DNA from: Xestospongia muta
Taxonomy: Eukaryota; Porifera; Demospongiae; Haplosclerida; Petrosiidae
NCBI GenBank assembly: GCA_963693285.1
Contig: OY848918.1
Span: forward strand, 15,126,263-15,190,262
Reading direction: 5' to 3'
DNA length: 64,000 nt
Positions 11,464-59,719 of this stretch are shown here, piece by piece. The notes below the pieces were generated by a model, which was given only the letters and a program-made list of their open reading frames with translations, was not told where the DNA came from and did no database searches. Numbering within the stretch: position 1 is the first letter of the stretch; every line of letters starts with the position of its first letter. The position numbers and the translations under genes were made by a program.

Positions 11464-13844
11464 ATGGCAAGTAGTAAAGAATCTAGTAGTCCTATTCGAG
11501 TACAATTCTCAGACGATATTTTGCCGAAAACTGAGTCCAAACGTCGAGTGGAATTAACTCAGCGATACGATCGTGATGCTGTTCAGAAGAGATTGGATAT
11601 AGAAAGCTGGATAGATGAACAATTGAAGTTGCTCTTTGAATGTTCAGTGAGTAGTAGATTATCATTTATGACAATGATTAGTTATACAAACATAATTTAA
11701 TAGTAGTTAAGCTCTTCTGACAATAGTTATTACTAATAGTCATGGCAAAGTGGACTATACAAATTATGATACATGTTATAACATATACTAGACTCTTATA
11801 ATGTACAGTATGTGTAAATGTGTATTATAAATATGTTTGCTAGTATCATTTGTTAAACTGTGACTATTGACAAATACTCTAATTATTATCCAGCTTCTTA
11901 CTTGTTTATGAATATATATCTACAACACTTAGCAATATCATAGCTTCAGAACCTTGTTTTTCATAAACAATTAATCTACATATTGTTTGACAACTTTTAC
12001 AATTATAATCTTGTACTCTTGCAATCAACATCTTGAGGTTCTTGTATTAGTTGTCTGTAAGTCATCAAACATTTGATCAGGATGGCTGGTAATTTCCTTT
12101 CAATAATTATCTTAGCAAGTAAGGTGTGATCAGCTCTCTTTGACATGTTTTTGAAATATTCATTTACACTACATCATGTCTAATCACTTACTAACAAGTC
12201 AATTTTATAAACATCAAACTATATCTAGAAGGAACAGTTCTCTAACTAGTAATTAGATTATAATGTAAACATATATTACCTTCCTACACACACAAGACCG
12301 TGCCCATGTTAATACATCTAATATTGAATAAGTATACACTAAACACTTTATTGGATTGTTAATAATGTTAAGATTGCATGTAAAAAATGTCATCAAGAGG
12401 ACAAACATGTAAGAGAAGTCTTAGTTGTTCTAAATACTTTGTTGCTAGGTAACCATTTCATTATAAACTTTATTTAATGGAATTTTTGAACCTTTGATGA
12501 ACAAATGGGAGTAACTATCAACTATGAGTCATTAGATATTGATTATAACTGATTAGTTATATTGTACTATAAAACTTGTGTATTTTATTATAAAATAGTT
12601 TGTCTTTATATATAATCCTTACTATGATATTCTTACCTGTTATCAGTGAATTTTTAGTATCAATGTACTGTTTGTAATCTAACAAAGCTCTTGTTAATAG
12701 ATAATTTACTAACTCATAGCTTACATACTGACTACCTACTGTAGTATATATATATGTATTATAGTTATTATTAGGAAACAAGTGCTACTGATATCATACC
12801 TGTGTGTGTGTGTGTGAATGGAAATTTAAACAAGTTGTTGCCATGTTTTCATCAACCACATTATGTACCTCTCAGAATGTACTTGACACTTTTACTTTTC
12901 ATTTAGGATGACGACTACCCTATGTTAGATCTTGATGATGTACTACAAATTGATCCAGATAAGAGAGAAGAAAGACTACAGGTAAAAGTTATAACATTAT
13001 TATTACATTTTATGAATTATCTACATAAAGTTAGCCCAACAAACAACTCTTTGTATACCAACTAATAAGAAGCTACATCTATTCAATATTTCTTTAGAAT
13101 ACTTGTATATGTTATTCAATTTTTGTTTGTACAATATAATGATGTAATGTTAATTGATTGTGTTTTACAGGAATATCTAAAAGATGCCAAGAAACCCACT
13201 GAAGTAAGTTTTAATGAACTGTTAATAGTCTACTTTCTAAATAATTGCCAAGCTTGGAGGCAAGACAATTAACAGCCTTTTTTCATGCAAGGAAATGTAT
13301 CTGCTATCTCTATATGTACATGCACATCTGATTTAGGAATGTAACTCTTAGTCTAACAATATCATGAAATACTGAGACTAAAACTTTGCATCATCAAACT
13401 CAGTCCATTGACACCATATACAATGTTATACTTAGTGGTTGAAATTTGAAATTAAGCACAATTAACGATTTGCAAAATTATTTTATCAGAAATATAATTT
13501 GTGCATACAATAGAATGTATAATATTGTAGTGTCATATTAGCCTACAGTTTCCAAAAAATTATTGTAGAAGCAAAGTTATGTTCTTAAATTATCATGCTA
13601 AAGTAGATTTGATTGGTTAGACTAGAATTAACAAATGTCCATTTTCTTATTGATAATGGCTGTTGACCATGTGGCTAAGACTTTGCTCAAGTGTATCCCT
13701 GTAGTCTTATAACTTAAAGCTGAGGACACAAATAATCCCTGCTATTGTGTTATGATTCTAAATGATCTAATAATGTTTTATCTTCTTCAGGATTTTATTC
13801 AAAAACTTTTAAAGAAGGCAGCATCTGTTAACAAAAGTCTTTAA
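11464..13844 (+). CDS. PPP1R14-type protein phosphatase 1 inhibitor
   Basis: A 114-residue protein from four exons: 11464-11646, 12907-12981, 13171-13203 and 13791-13844. It matches the CPI-17/PHI-1/KEPI family: RVxLTQRYDRDAVQKRLDIE (vertebrate TVKYDRKELRKRLNLE), then WIDEQLKLLFEC, DDDYPMLDLDDVLQID, KPTEDFIQKLLKK. The phosphorylatable Thr of the family, which turns the protein into a potent PP1 inhibitor, aligns with Thr32 in ELTQRYD. No signal or membrane segment, so cytosolic. A GTG upstream could extend the frame, but the ATG at 11464 is the natural start. The gene is divergent from IFT43 across 86 bp. Which vertebrate paralogue (A-D) it resembles cannot be decided by eye, so no symbol is given. 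Confidence 0.9.
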
Positions 13845-14437
13845 TTACTATAATTATATCCTATATAGTCCCTATGAGCTATGACCAATTTTTATTTATA
13901 TTTTCTTTCAGTTTTAATACTATATTTGTTAAACAATGTTTAATAGTTATAATATATGTATAATTTTGTTGTATTATAGTTACTGTCGTGAATAAGTCAG
14001 GAGTTTATCTATAGGAGTCAAACTTCAGAATGAAATTCTAATGGATGTATGTATAGATGATGCTTCTGTCTTCTGTAATCCTTTGTGTCAGTGATGATTA
14101 CTTATGTCACTTACATCTACAGTTAGGGAATGAGAGAGTATAGATATTATAAGTGCAATAGCACAATAATTAAAAAGAGAGAGGAAAACCACACCTCTAA
14201 ACTTAATTATTCTTATAAAGGCGCCGTTTCACTTCCGGTTAAATGAAAATAGGCGTTGCAAACTAAAGGTTGCTAAGTAACGAAACAACTGACTGTGTCT
14301 TGTTAACTTGTTTAGAGATCGTTCAACAGTTTACTATTACAAGATTTATCAGTAGTTTGAACCATAATCGTTAATATAAGTTGCATTATTAATACGCTTT
14401 CACAGTGATTGTTGGATTTGGTCGCACAGCTGGTACC
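13845..14437. other. Intergenic spacer with DNAH1 upstream region
   Basis: No coding exon seen. The distal part is AT-rich. The last 220 bp before the DNAH1 ATG are less so and hold an ETS-type core (ACTTCCGG at 14231-14238) and an X-box-like pair at 14269-14281. Confidence 0.5.
14269..14281. promoter_or_regulatory. RFX X-box-like site upstream of DNAH1
   Basis: GTTGCTAAGTAAC pairs two RFX half-sites (GTTGCT and AGTAAC) with one base between, close to GTNRCC(N0-3)RGYAAC. It lies about 157 bp before the DNAH1 ATG, where ciliary X-boxes are usually found. Confidence 0.6.
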
Positions 14438-41316
<26,879 letters not shown>

Positions 41317-42597
41317 TTGATAAAATGACTCCAAAAATTAATAAATTAATAGCTATGTTAATAATACGACATACATGTATTCATTATATATTGCTATAAC
41401 TGTAGGGGTTTACCATTAACTGCATAATTAACATTTTTCTGAAAAATTCTCCCCATTTTGAATATTTTACATGATGTATACTTTACTGTATAATGGTTAA
41501 TTCTCAATACAAGATGATAATACTGAGATGATGAATGATGAAGTTCATGTATGTACCCAACATGTCATTTGATCATGATCAGTTGCTATGTCAACTTACA
41601 GATGAAGGTAAATATCCAGTAACATATCACAGATGAGTATGCATTGATCATGAGTATCTATAAACTATTAGTCAAAATAACTGTGATGAGACAACCTTGT
41701 TTAACTATAATTATTTCCTATTTTGACCAAATTTTTAGGTTAAAACACTTTATATTAATTACAATTCTTAGTAGAGTCTTCTTACAAATAATTTGCTACA
41801 GTTTATGTTATTGTATATGGGTGCTCTCTACTAATGGCCACCAATATCCAAGCTATCGATTTACTGCACACAAGATGATTGTCAATAGATGACTCTTTAA
41901 TAATGGTGATCACAGCAAAGGTCTCATTGAAATCACCTTACTTGGACTGATATTCACATTTGAGTATATTGGTAGTCACTTAGATATTCTCTTTCAAAGT
42001 ATATATCTGACAAACTTGTAGCTTTCATGGACTCCTGGATCAATTCTTCTCTCCTGGACACAGCATTGATACAATTAGAGGTCTATTTCTTTCTAATAAT
42101 CATCAAAATATATACCTGTGATGAGATGTCCTGTTGTAGAGAGAAAGAGTATATCATCTGATCATTACTTCTGGATGGCTATGATCACTGTGCAAGGGAG
42201 AGACTTATTGATGGGTTTTATTTAGACAATGTTGTCTCTACACTGACCGATATCCCCATATATAGATCCTAGTGATTCAATGATAGAACTCGTAAAATCA
42301 AAGGAGCAGATTCTCAATTGATCATTTTGTATGTAATTTACATTTTCATAAATATTTTTTGCAAATGAGTTGAAACAATAAATGTTGCTGCATACAGATT
42401 TTTCTAGGTTATTATTTAATTATAATATTCAAAGAGATACAACATAAATATCAACAATCGTGTATCACACACGCAAATTGCCATTGAGCTGTAACACAAA
42501 AGAGAGTCTTCATTAAGATTAACAGTATTGTCCTTAGCTGTTCGCCTGTATTGACCTTTGAACCGAGGTGGGTAAAGGGGTGTGTTGTTTCAGTAAC
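41317..42597. other. Intergenic, DNAH1 3' region to ITPA promoter
   Basis: About 1.3 kb of AT-rich DNA between two plus-strand genes. Short open frames here show no family features or plausible splice context. I see no gene. Confidence 0.5.
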
Positions 42598-45500
42598 ATG
42601 GCTCTATCTGTTCTTTCTAAACGTACGTTGACACTTGTTACAGGGAATGCCAAGAAGCTGGAGGAGGTAAATTATTGTTAATTCACAGGTGAATTAATGA
42701 TTATTTTTATGCTGCAGGTGGTTTCTATTTTAGGAGACAACATTCCATGGGATCTGATATCTCTTGATGTTGACTGTAAGTGTGCGTGCGTGCGTGCGTG
42801 CGTGCGTGAGCATGTGTCCCTCAGCCAGGCAGAAATCCGTTCATTAGTTATTTACTGCTGCAGTTAAACTAAAATTTAAGGAAATACTGTTTAGGTGGAA
42901 ATTTTGGTGAGGGTTTTTATTATGCAGTTTGACATTTTTTTGACAAATTTGACAAATTAAATCTGCCAAATTCAAACAATTGTTAATAAATTGTATTGGC
43001 AACTTGAACCCACCAAACAGCATTTCGGAAGCAATTCACCAAAACATTTTATCTTCAACACCTGGCATAGTCAACCATGTGAGCATTGCCACCATCTTGT
43101 CTTCAAGCATACTTGTCTGGCCATGGCTGGAAAATTTGGCAGAGAATAAATTGCCAATTTGAAAGATCTAGTCAAGACGCATGCACTACTAAACCAGTTT
43201 ATTTCAACAAATATTAAATGTTAGCATGTAGTGGTTGGAGTTTGATACTAGTGTAGTAAATAACTATAGTAACAATGAAAAGTACAAAAATGCAGAAGCC
43301 TCTCTATTATAGCTATCTATATATACCAAGAAGGCAACCCTCTAAACCAATATTCGCATTCATTCCACTATGAATATAATTAAGAAGGATAGTTTTCATA
43401 GTGCATAATGTTTTACTGTACAGCTGATATTGGTGGTTTGAAGAATTATAATAAGTTGCCAAATTTAAAACTTGCTAACAATAAGTTTGTCTTGGCCACT
43501 CTCGTAAAAAAGCAATTGCATATGTGTTGCAAGTTTCTTATAACTCCAATGTATAACATATTACCATGAAATCTATTCAGTCATTGCTTGTCTGATCACT
43601 GAAAATTATAGCTTATTTTGTTACCAACCGACTTGGGTAATGGTTGCTTCGATATGACAGTGACAAACTGACTGATGAGCTTATAGCAGTGACTAAACAG
43701 TCAATATATGCTTACCTCTGAACACTAGACAAACGTAGAGGGTTGTTTAAGTAAACTATGTTAGCAGCCTATTATGGTCACACCCACTATATTTCCATAG
43801 TTAAAACTCACCAATATTCTTGAATTAGCTTCTTTCGCTCCATATACATTGTATTTTATTTATTAAGTTAGATGCACCACTGGGTACCTCCTTAGTACAT
43901 TGTAATTTGTTAATACTAGACGTCTTAACAAATAAAGTGAGTTGAAGTCAGAAATACCACTAGAATCAAAAGCTGTAATGATCATACTCACATATTTTCA
44001 TACTTCTCATAAGCTTAATGTAAGAAAACTACTAATAGGAGGCTATAACCAAAGCACCTATAGTAATTGAAAGACAAGCTTGACCGTACAAACTATCTCT
44101 GCCTAGATAAGGGCTCCATACCTTTTGCAACAGTGGTAGCTTTGAACACAGCTTTTGAGATTATTGACTGAATAGAATAGGAAACACAATTTCACTGCAC
44201 AACTATAGGTAGGCATTGCTGCAGTCATGCAAGATCAATCTGCCAAATAAAATTACCATCAAATTTCCCAGCACTTGTATCCATTATCATATAATCATGT
44301 GATGTCCAGTATATATCCACCAACTCCTCTGTCCTCAATGTAGCATAATTTTGTTAAGGGCCTCAATAATGCTCTTTGTTATAATGAAATTAAAATATAA
44401 TGTACTTGACACACCCATTACATTGATTGTAATCATTTTCTAGTGCCAGAGTTACAGGGAGAACCTGATGACATTGCAAGAAGTAAATGTAAATTAGCTG
44501 TAGAAAAGGTTAGTAAGATTTATAATTTACATTGATAAACTCACAAATGGAACACTAAACCTTGAATCTAAGACATAGGTTTAACATGTAAGACATAAAA
44601 CCTAACATGTACAAAACATAGGAAACATGTTGTAGACATGATAGCCTACACTATCCAATCAAAGTGGTCATTAGTTCTAGATCTTGTTAACATGGGTACC
44701 GTATATCGGGAAACATTAAATTGCAAAATTTTTGCGAATTTCACTAATTTAACTCTCTCGTAAAAATATCCCTCGCCAATTTCTTACAATTATGGGTGTG
44801 GCAAATGGCCAAGCAGAAAATTTGATTGTGGGTGACCATGTGGCAAATAGTTAGTAAAAAATGATTTCTTCTCCATTGGACGTCCATACCTCTTTATAAA
44901 CATGGTATCCTCTGATACAGGAGTCCATTTTAAACATCTCTTCCATTGTTAAGTCCAGGTGTGAGAAAATGTGTTTAGGGTGTGGTCAAATTGTAATAAT
45001 TGCAAGTGGGTGGAAATTTGGTATAAATTCGCAAAATTTATACTCGCAAATTTCACCAATTCGCAAAAATATCCTGACGTGAAAGTTTCCTGATATACGG
45101 TATTGGGCTGACCTCACTGGCTCCATTATAATTACAGCACATTTTCGTAGAATGTTAATATACTTTTATGTTAATATGTCAAAATTTAACCTCTTAAAAG
45201 TTCCAAATGCTAAATAATCAGAACTTATGTCTTTTTCAACCACATAATGAACCATAAATTCATCTATGAAAATTTGTCTCATTCTTTTTTTGTGTACTTA
45301 TCTTTGACTAAAGAAAGAAGGAGCATGTACCCTCTATTGTTGTTATAGAAAGAAAGGCCTCTAAGGTTCTGTCCAAACTTGTCAATATATTTTAATGCAG
45401 GCCATCCCTATATAGTCGGTGCTATTTCCTATCTGATTATACTGTTCTTTTAGGTTCAAGGTCCTGTTATGATAGAAGACACTTGTTTGTGTTTTAATGC

Positions 45501-46962
45501 GCTTAAGGGACTTCCTGGACCTTATATGTAAGTGTATTGTTACAATTTTATGTGAAAACGGTTTTTTGTATTCTCTTAGAAAATGGTTCTTGCAAAAGTT
45601 AGGGCACTCAGGTTAGTTTATAAATTCATGATAATTTTTACTATTAAATGTTTATAAGACAATTGAGCATTTGTAGTAGTGGCTCTTGTATTGTTATGGG
45701 ATGGCAAGTTAAAATGTTATGATAATGAAGTTGCAATAATTGTAGATACACATAGATATACTAATAATTATATTTATTATGAGGTTAAATTGCAAGCTCT
45801 CCCACTACAACATAAGAAACTTCTCAACAAAAAAATTGGTACTTTTCCAAAATTGCCAAATGGAAACCCTCACCAAATGTGTTGCTATTTAATATCAATA
45901 ATATTACTAAATAGCCAATTGGTAACATTTTTAGAGGGGAGTGTACAAATATTCCATAACACTAATGAGAACAATTCATTCAACAGGACAAAGCTGTTAT
46001 TGTTTAGAACAATAATACGTATGCATAGATACTAATCCTATTACTGTTATGTAAGGAAGAACTTAAGTATTTACTAATACAAGTACATATTAGATCACTA
46101 TTATTGAACAATTAAATTATAACACAATAACTACACTACTTTCTGTATAATAGACAATATAAAGAGTAGGTCAACTGACCAACAAATGGTATATTTGTGG
46201 ATTGCTTGAACCAATGGGTGTAACCAAGCCATCTCCATATAGTTACTACTGATATTTGACTGATTATAACAGTAATTGTTTGGGCAACATGTAGTAAAAT
46301 GTACATACAAAACTGAAATATTTGATTTGTATTATCTCATTGAACAGGTTTAAATCAATTGTTGACAGGATTTGATGATAAATCAGGATATGCTTTGTGC
46401 ACTATTGCTTTTTGTGATGGTCCTAATAAGGAAGTTCAATTATTTCAAGGACGAACTGATGTGAGTTATTACATAATAAAGTAGGCATAAAATATTATCT
46501 TACTCCATATTATCACACAAATCTTCCATTCAGTTACTATGTTATTTCTACCATATACTTTTTGTTCTTTTGGATGTAAATATAAACTACTTTGTTCAGT
46601 AGTAACAAGACACTTATATCTACATTTGATTACATTACACAACTACAATTTTTTACATGACTTGACATTTTCATATCTCTACCCTCTACTAATTAATACC
46701 CTTTCTTCATAATAATAATATGAATCTTTTTTAGGGAATAATAGTCAATGCTCGTGGTCCTCATACATTTGGTTGGGATCCAATTTTTCAACCTACTGGA
46801 TTCACTCAGACATATGCAGAAATGGACAGTGAAACGAAAAATGAAATATCCCATCGTAAAAAAGCTGTTAAGTCCTTACAAGAGTTTTTCATGTCAAGCA
46901 TTAACAAGGAGGATGACTTACTTCCTCAGGAAAAACGTCCAAAAGTAGACAGCGAAACTTGA
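42598..46962 (+). CDS. ITPA: Inosine triphosphate pyrophosphatase
   Basis: Hydrolyses ITP, dITP and XTP to monophosphates in the cytosol, cleaning the nucleotide pool. Exons: 42598 onward ([12 protein letters not shown]), about 42720-42778 ([19 protein letters not shown]), about 44443-44507 ([19 protein letters not shown]), about 45455-45527 ([19 protein letters not shown]), about 45580-45611 ([10 protein letters not shown]), about 46350-46459 ([18 protein letters not shown]) and about 46735-46962 ([25 protein letters not shown]). All family signatures are present: the substrate loop TGNAKK, catalytic acidic EDTCLCF, and FGWDP with SHR. The length of about 215 residues is slightly above the human 194 because of a polar tail ([10 protein letters not shown]) not seen in vertebrate ITPA. 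It ends TGA at 46960-46962 and converges on Ring1/RNF2. Confidence 0.95.
42781..42808. repeat. (GTGC)n microsatellite
   Basis: About six GTGC/TGCG units just inside ITPA intron 2, immediately after its donor. Confidence 0.85.
44697..45102. mobile_element. MITE with TACCGTATATC ends (TA target)
   Basis: Left end TACCGTATATCGGGAAAC, right end the inverted TACCGTATATCAGGAAAC (17 of 18 identical). Subterminal parts share TTTTTGCGAATT-type motifs in inverted order. The ends begin with TA, as in Tc1/mariner-type MITEs. About 406 bp, no coding capacity, inside ITPA intron 3. Confidence 0.7.
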
Positions 46963-47433
46963 TTTTGTTAAGGTGGTCTACATATAATATACCATACTGT
47001 GTGTTGTTTGTAAACCTTTATCTTTTATTATTTATTAAATATAACAGTGGCCTTTATATATGGACTGTCTCTCTCTAACACTATTCTATTCAACAGAGCT
47101 GGCAAACTAAATTCACAACGTGCTTTCCTCACATTAAAAGCTTGTCACTATAGCTACATCAGCATTTATGTCTAGAAATGTATCCCTAGCATAATCATGC
47201 AAATGACACATTTGAGAGTAATTCTGAATGTTACGTGTCTTCACAGAAAGATCCAAAACAAGATTATTAACAACATTGTTTGCAATAGTGTACAAATATA
47301 TATATCAGTTTCTTTTGCACAGTTAAGTAACATATTAAGATTTTCTCAGAAATAGACTTGATATAAAGTATTTAATTAAGTTAATTAATATTAGTGTTTA
47401 CACAATTAGACCAACTGCTGATCTGACTGGATA
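46963..47433. other. Convergent 3' ends of ITPA and Ring1/RNF2
   Basis: About 470 bp between two opposed stop codons. No exon seen; it holds both 3' UTRs. Confidence 0.5.
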
Positions 47434-57526
<10,093 letters not shown>

Positions 57527-58366
57527 CTTTGCACTACTTTCTGTAAAAGACAGACTTGCGTGTTTCTGCAATGCTCTTCCGTCGCTCCACCCCTAACCAC
57601 GCCATTATTGTTTTATATGCCCCACCCCAAGTTGCGTGAAAGTGCACAAGACATGCACAAACAAGCCCAGTACTTATAAAAACTGCACAAACTATAGCTA
57701 GGCTACCATGTGTGATATGCAGATCATGTAATAGGCTACCCCTAGCCTTGGAGCATATTGATTTGAAGTCAACTGCGAAAATGTAACATTTTAGTTACAC
57801 TTTGACAATTGCAAGAGATATATAATGCATATGAATCATGAAATCAAAATTATCAGTATTAGTATCAAAGTTTTAGAGCTTTAATATCTGATTAGATACG
57901 ATCACGAGAGTCTAACCTTGAGGTTCTTTGTTGAGTCAAAGGCAAGGCATATATAGCTAAATTAGACACTTCTTGTGGCATGTATCACAAACCAAACAGT
58001 GCATGATATAAGCATATTCTGCAGAAGCATGCAGTCCACTGAGAAATCACATGGCACAATGTTTAAATTTGGTAGAAATTCCGTAAAACTCCCATCAAAA
58101 TCAAATTGGAGATGTGCAAATAAAGTTTGTTTAGTAGTTCAGTCATGCATGCTACATGTGGTCTATTTGATTTTACCAATAACTATTTTTTGAAAGCATT
58201 TCCAACTCTTTATAACTTGATCAAATTTTTATATTTATACATGCACTGCAGTAGCAATCATTTATGTAATTGACATAATAGAATTTTGTTTATTAATAAT
58301 AATAAAATATGCATGTGGACTATATAATACAGAAGTGCTAAAATAAGAAAAGCACAAATGAATGTA
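57527..58366. other. RNF2 promoter region and Beclin-1 3' flank
   Basis: No coding exon seen. The part next to the RNF2 start is less AT-rich. An AATAAA for Beclin-1 lies on the minus strand at 58289-58294. Confidence 0.5.
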
Positions 58367-59617
58367 TCATAAATTGTCAGACACTTTTTTCTCAGGATCA
58401 TTCATCAAGTTGGCTGACACCCAGGTCATTCCCCATCGAATGTTGGTAAGCACAAATTTTAAGGCTTTAGTCCACCTTTCTTCAGTATTGAACTGGATTT
58501 TGATGGAGTAGAACTCTTGGCCATCACCAATTCGATCTTTGTCAATTTGATAAGGCAAAATAAAGCGACCACTGCTAACAGATTCAATATGTTCTTTGAA
58601 TTGCCGCAAACAATCTAGAAAGGCAACCATTGCTGCATCATAGCGTGAATCTGAAAATAATCGTGCACCAGTATGCAAGGGTAGTTGTTTCTTTTTGCCT
58701 TCCATATCTTGAATGAAGGACTGACTGCCATATGGTATTAGCTTATACCGGTTGAAAGTCAAACTGCAAAGATTAGCTAAACTTGTTAAGAGGAGAGTTG
58801 TCTGACCCCAAGCTGCATTAATCTCAGGCCATTCTACAGGAACACTTGGTAATTTACCAAATCGAAGTCCATTAATAGTGGCAAAGTGCCCATTATGTGA
58901 TATGTAAAATGCTGTATTTAGAACAGATTTCCGTTTCAGTCGGCTTAACTGATCACGTGTGTACTGTAATTGTAACTCAGCACCACTACTTTGATCTCGT
59001 AGCTCTAATACCTGTTGTTGATGCTCATTAAAAGCCATCCAATACTCATTCTCCTCAGAATTAAGACGCTTCTCTCTTTCCTTTTCTTTGGTTAATTGCT
59101 CTTCAATAGATTTCTTCTCTGCTTGCAATTTGTCGAGATTCAATACTAAGTCTTGCTCTTCAGTTTTCAACTCCATTAATTCTTGCTCTAATTGACCAAC
59201 ATCTCTTTTCTCTTTCTTTGCCTTAAACTCTTCTAATAAACAACGATACCGATCATGACTTTCCTCTGTTAATCGAATTTCCTCACGGTACTGGTCCATG
59301 GCTGCTTCAGGGCAAGATGAACACAACGGATGATCTATTTCACTTTCAACAGAAAGAACTCTAAAACATTCTGTAACTAACTGAATCTCATTGGAACAAT
59401 TCTCATATTGGTTACCAGATGAAAGATTGTCATGTAGTGATCCTAATTTATTTTCAACTTCATCCTCGCCAGCATTACTCTTCTTTAAATCTTTAGTTAC
59501 TCCATAAAGAATGTCAGGCTGTAAGGATCTGTTAAGCTTGATAGGTTGAGAGCATCGTTGACAGACTACAGTAACCAAAGTGTTTTCAGAAAGTTGTTGT
59601 AGTTGCTGAGCCATCAA
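58367..59617 (-). CDS. BECN1: Beclin-1 (autophagy, PI3K complex subunit), single exon
   Basis: Beclin-1/Atg6 scaffolds the class III PI3-kinase Vps34 complex that starts autophagy. The intact 416-codon exon has the N-terminal CxxC (VCQRC, 19-22), a second CxxC in DHPLCSSC (99-102), a coiled coil at about 115-230, and the C-terminal evolutionarily conserved domain: NGHFATINGLRFGKLPSVPV, WPEINAAWGQTTLLL, YKLIPYGSQSFI, AMVAFLDCLRQFKE, QFNTEERWTKALKF and IRWGMTWVS. Human is 450 residues. The segment before DHPLC, where vertebrates carry the BH3 helix with its LxxxGD core, reads EIQLVTECFRVLSVES and lacks Gly-Asp. No intron, in a neighbourhood where other genes have many. Start-to-start distance to the U1A-like gene is 102 bp, divergent. 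Confidence 0.95.
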   Translation of the reverse strand: MMAQQLQQLSENTLVTVVCQRCSQPIKLNRSLQPDILYGVTKDLKKSNAGEDEVENKLGSLHDNLSSGNQYENCSNEIQLVTECFRVLSVESEIDHPLCSSCPEAAMDQYREEIRLTEESHDRYRCLLEEFKAKKEKRDVGQLEQELMELKTEEQDLVLNLDKLQAEKKSIEEQLTKEKEREKRLNSEENEYWMAFNEHQQQVLELRDQSSGAELQLQYTRDQLSRLKRKSVLNTAFYISHNGHFATINGLRFGKLPSVPVEWPEINAAWGQTTLLLTSLANLCSLTFNRYKLIPYGSQSFIQDMEGKKKQLPLHTGARLFSDSRYDAAMVAFLDCLRQFKEHIESVSSGRFILPYQIDKDRIGDGQEFYSIKIQFNTEERWTKALKFVLTNIRWGMTWVSANLMNDPEKKVSDNL

Positions 59618-59719
59618 AGTATCTTCACTTCACCACGCCTATTTAACACGCATGCGCAGTATTCAATTATTCATTCCACGAGGCGAGAACGTCAGCAGTA
59701 CACAAGTTCAAGTACAAGC
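59618..59719. promoter_or_regulatory. Divergent promoter Beclin-1 / U1A-like, with NRF1-like site
   Basis: 102 bp between two opposed ATG codons. It contains CACGCATGCGCA at 59647-59658, 11 of 12 to the NRF1 palindrome YGCGCAYGCGCR, a common element of housekeeping bidirectional promoters. Confidence 0.6.

Noticed and set aside
11358..11540. 60-codon minus-strand frame over the IFT43/PPP1R14 start region
   Set aside because: Runs opposite PPP1R14 exon 1 and across the IFT43 start; no conserved content.
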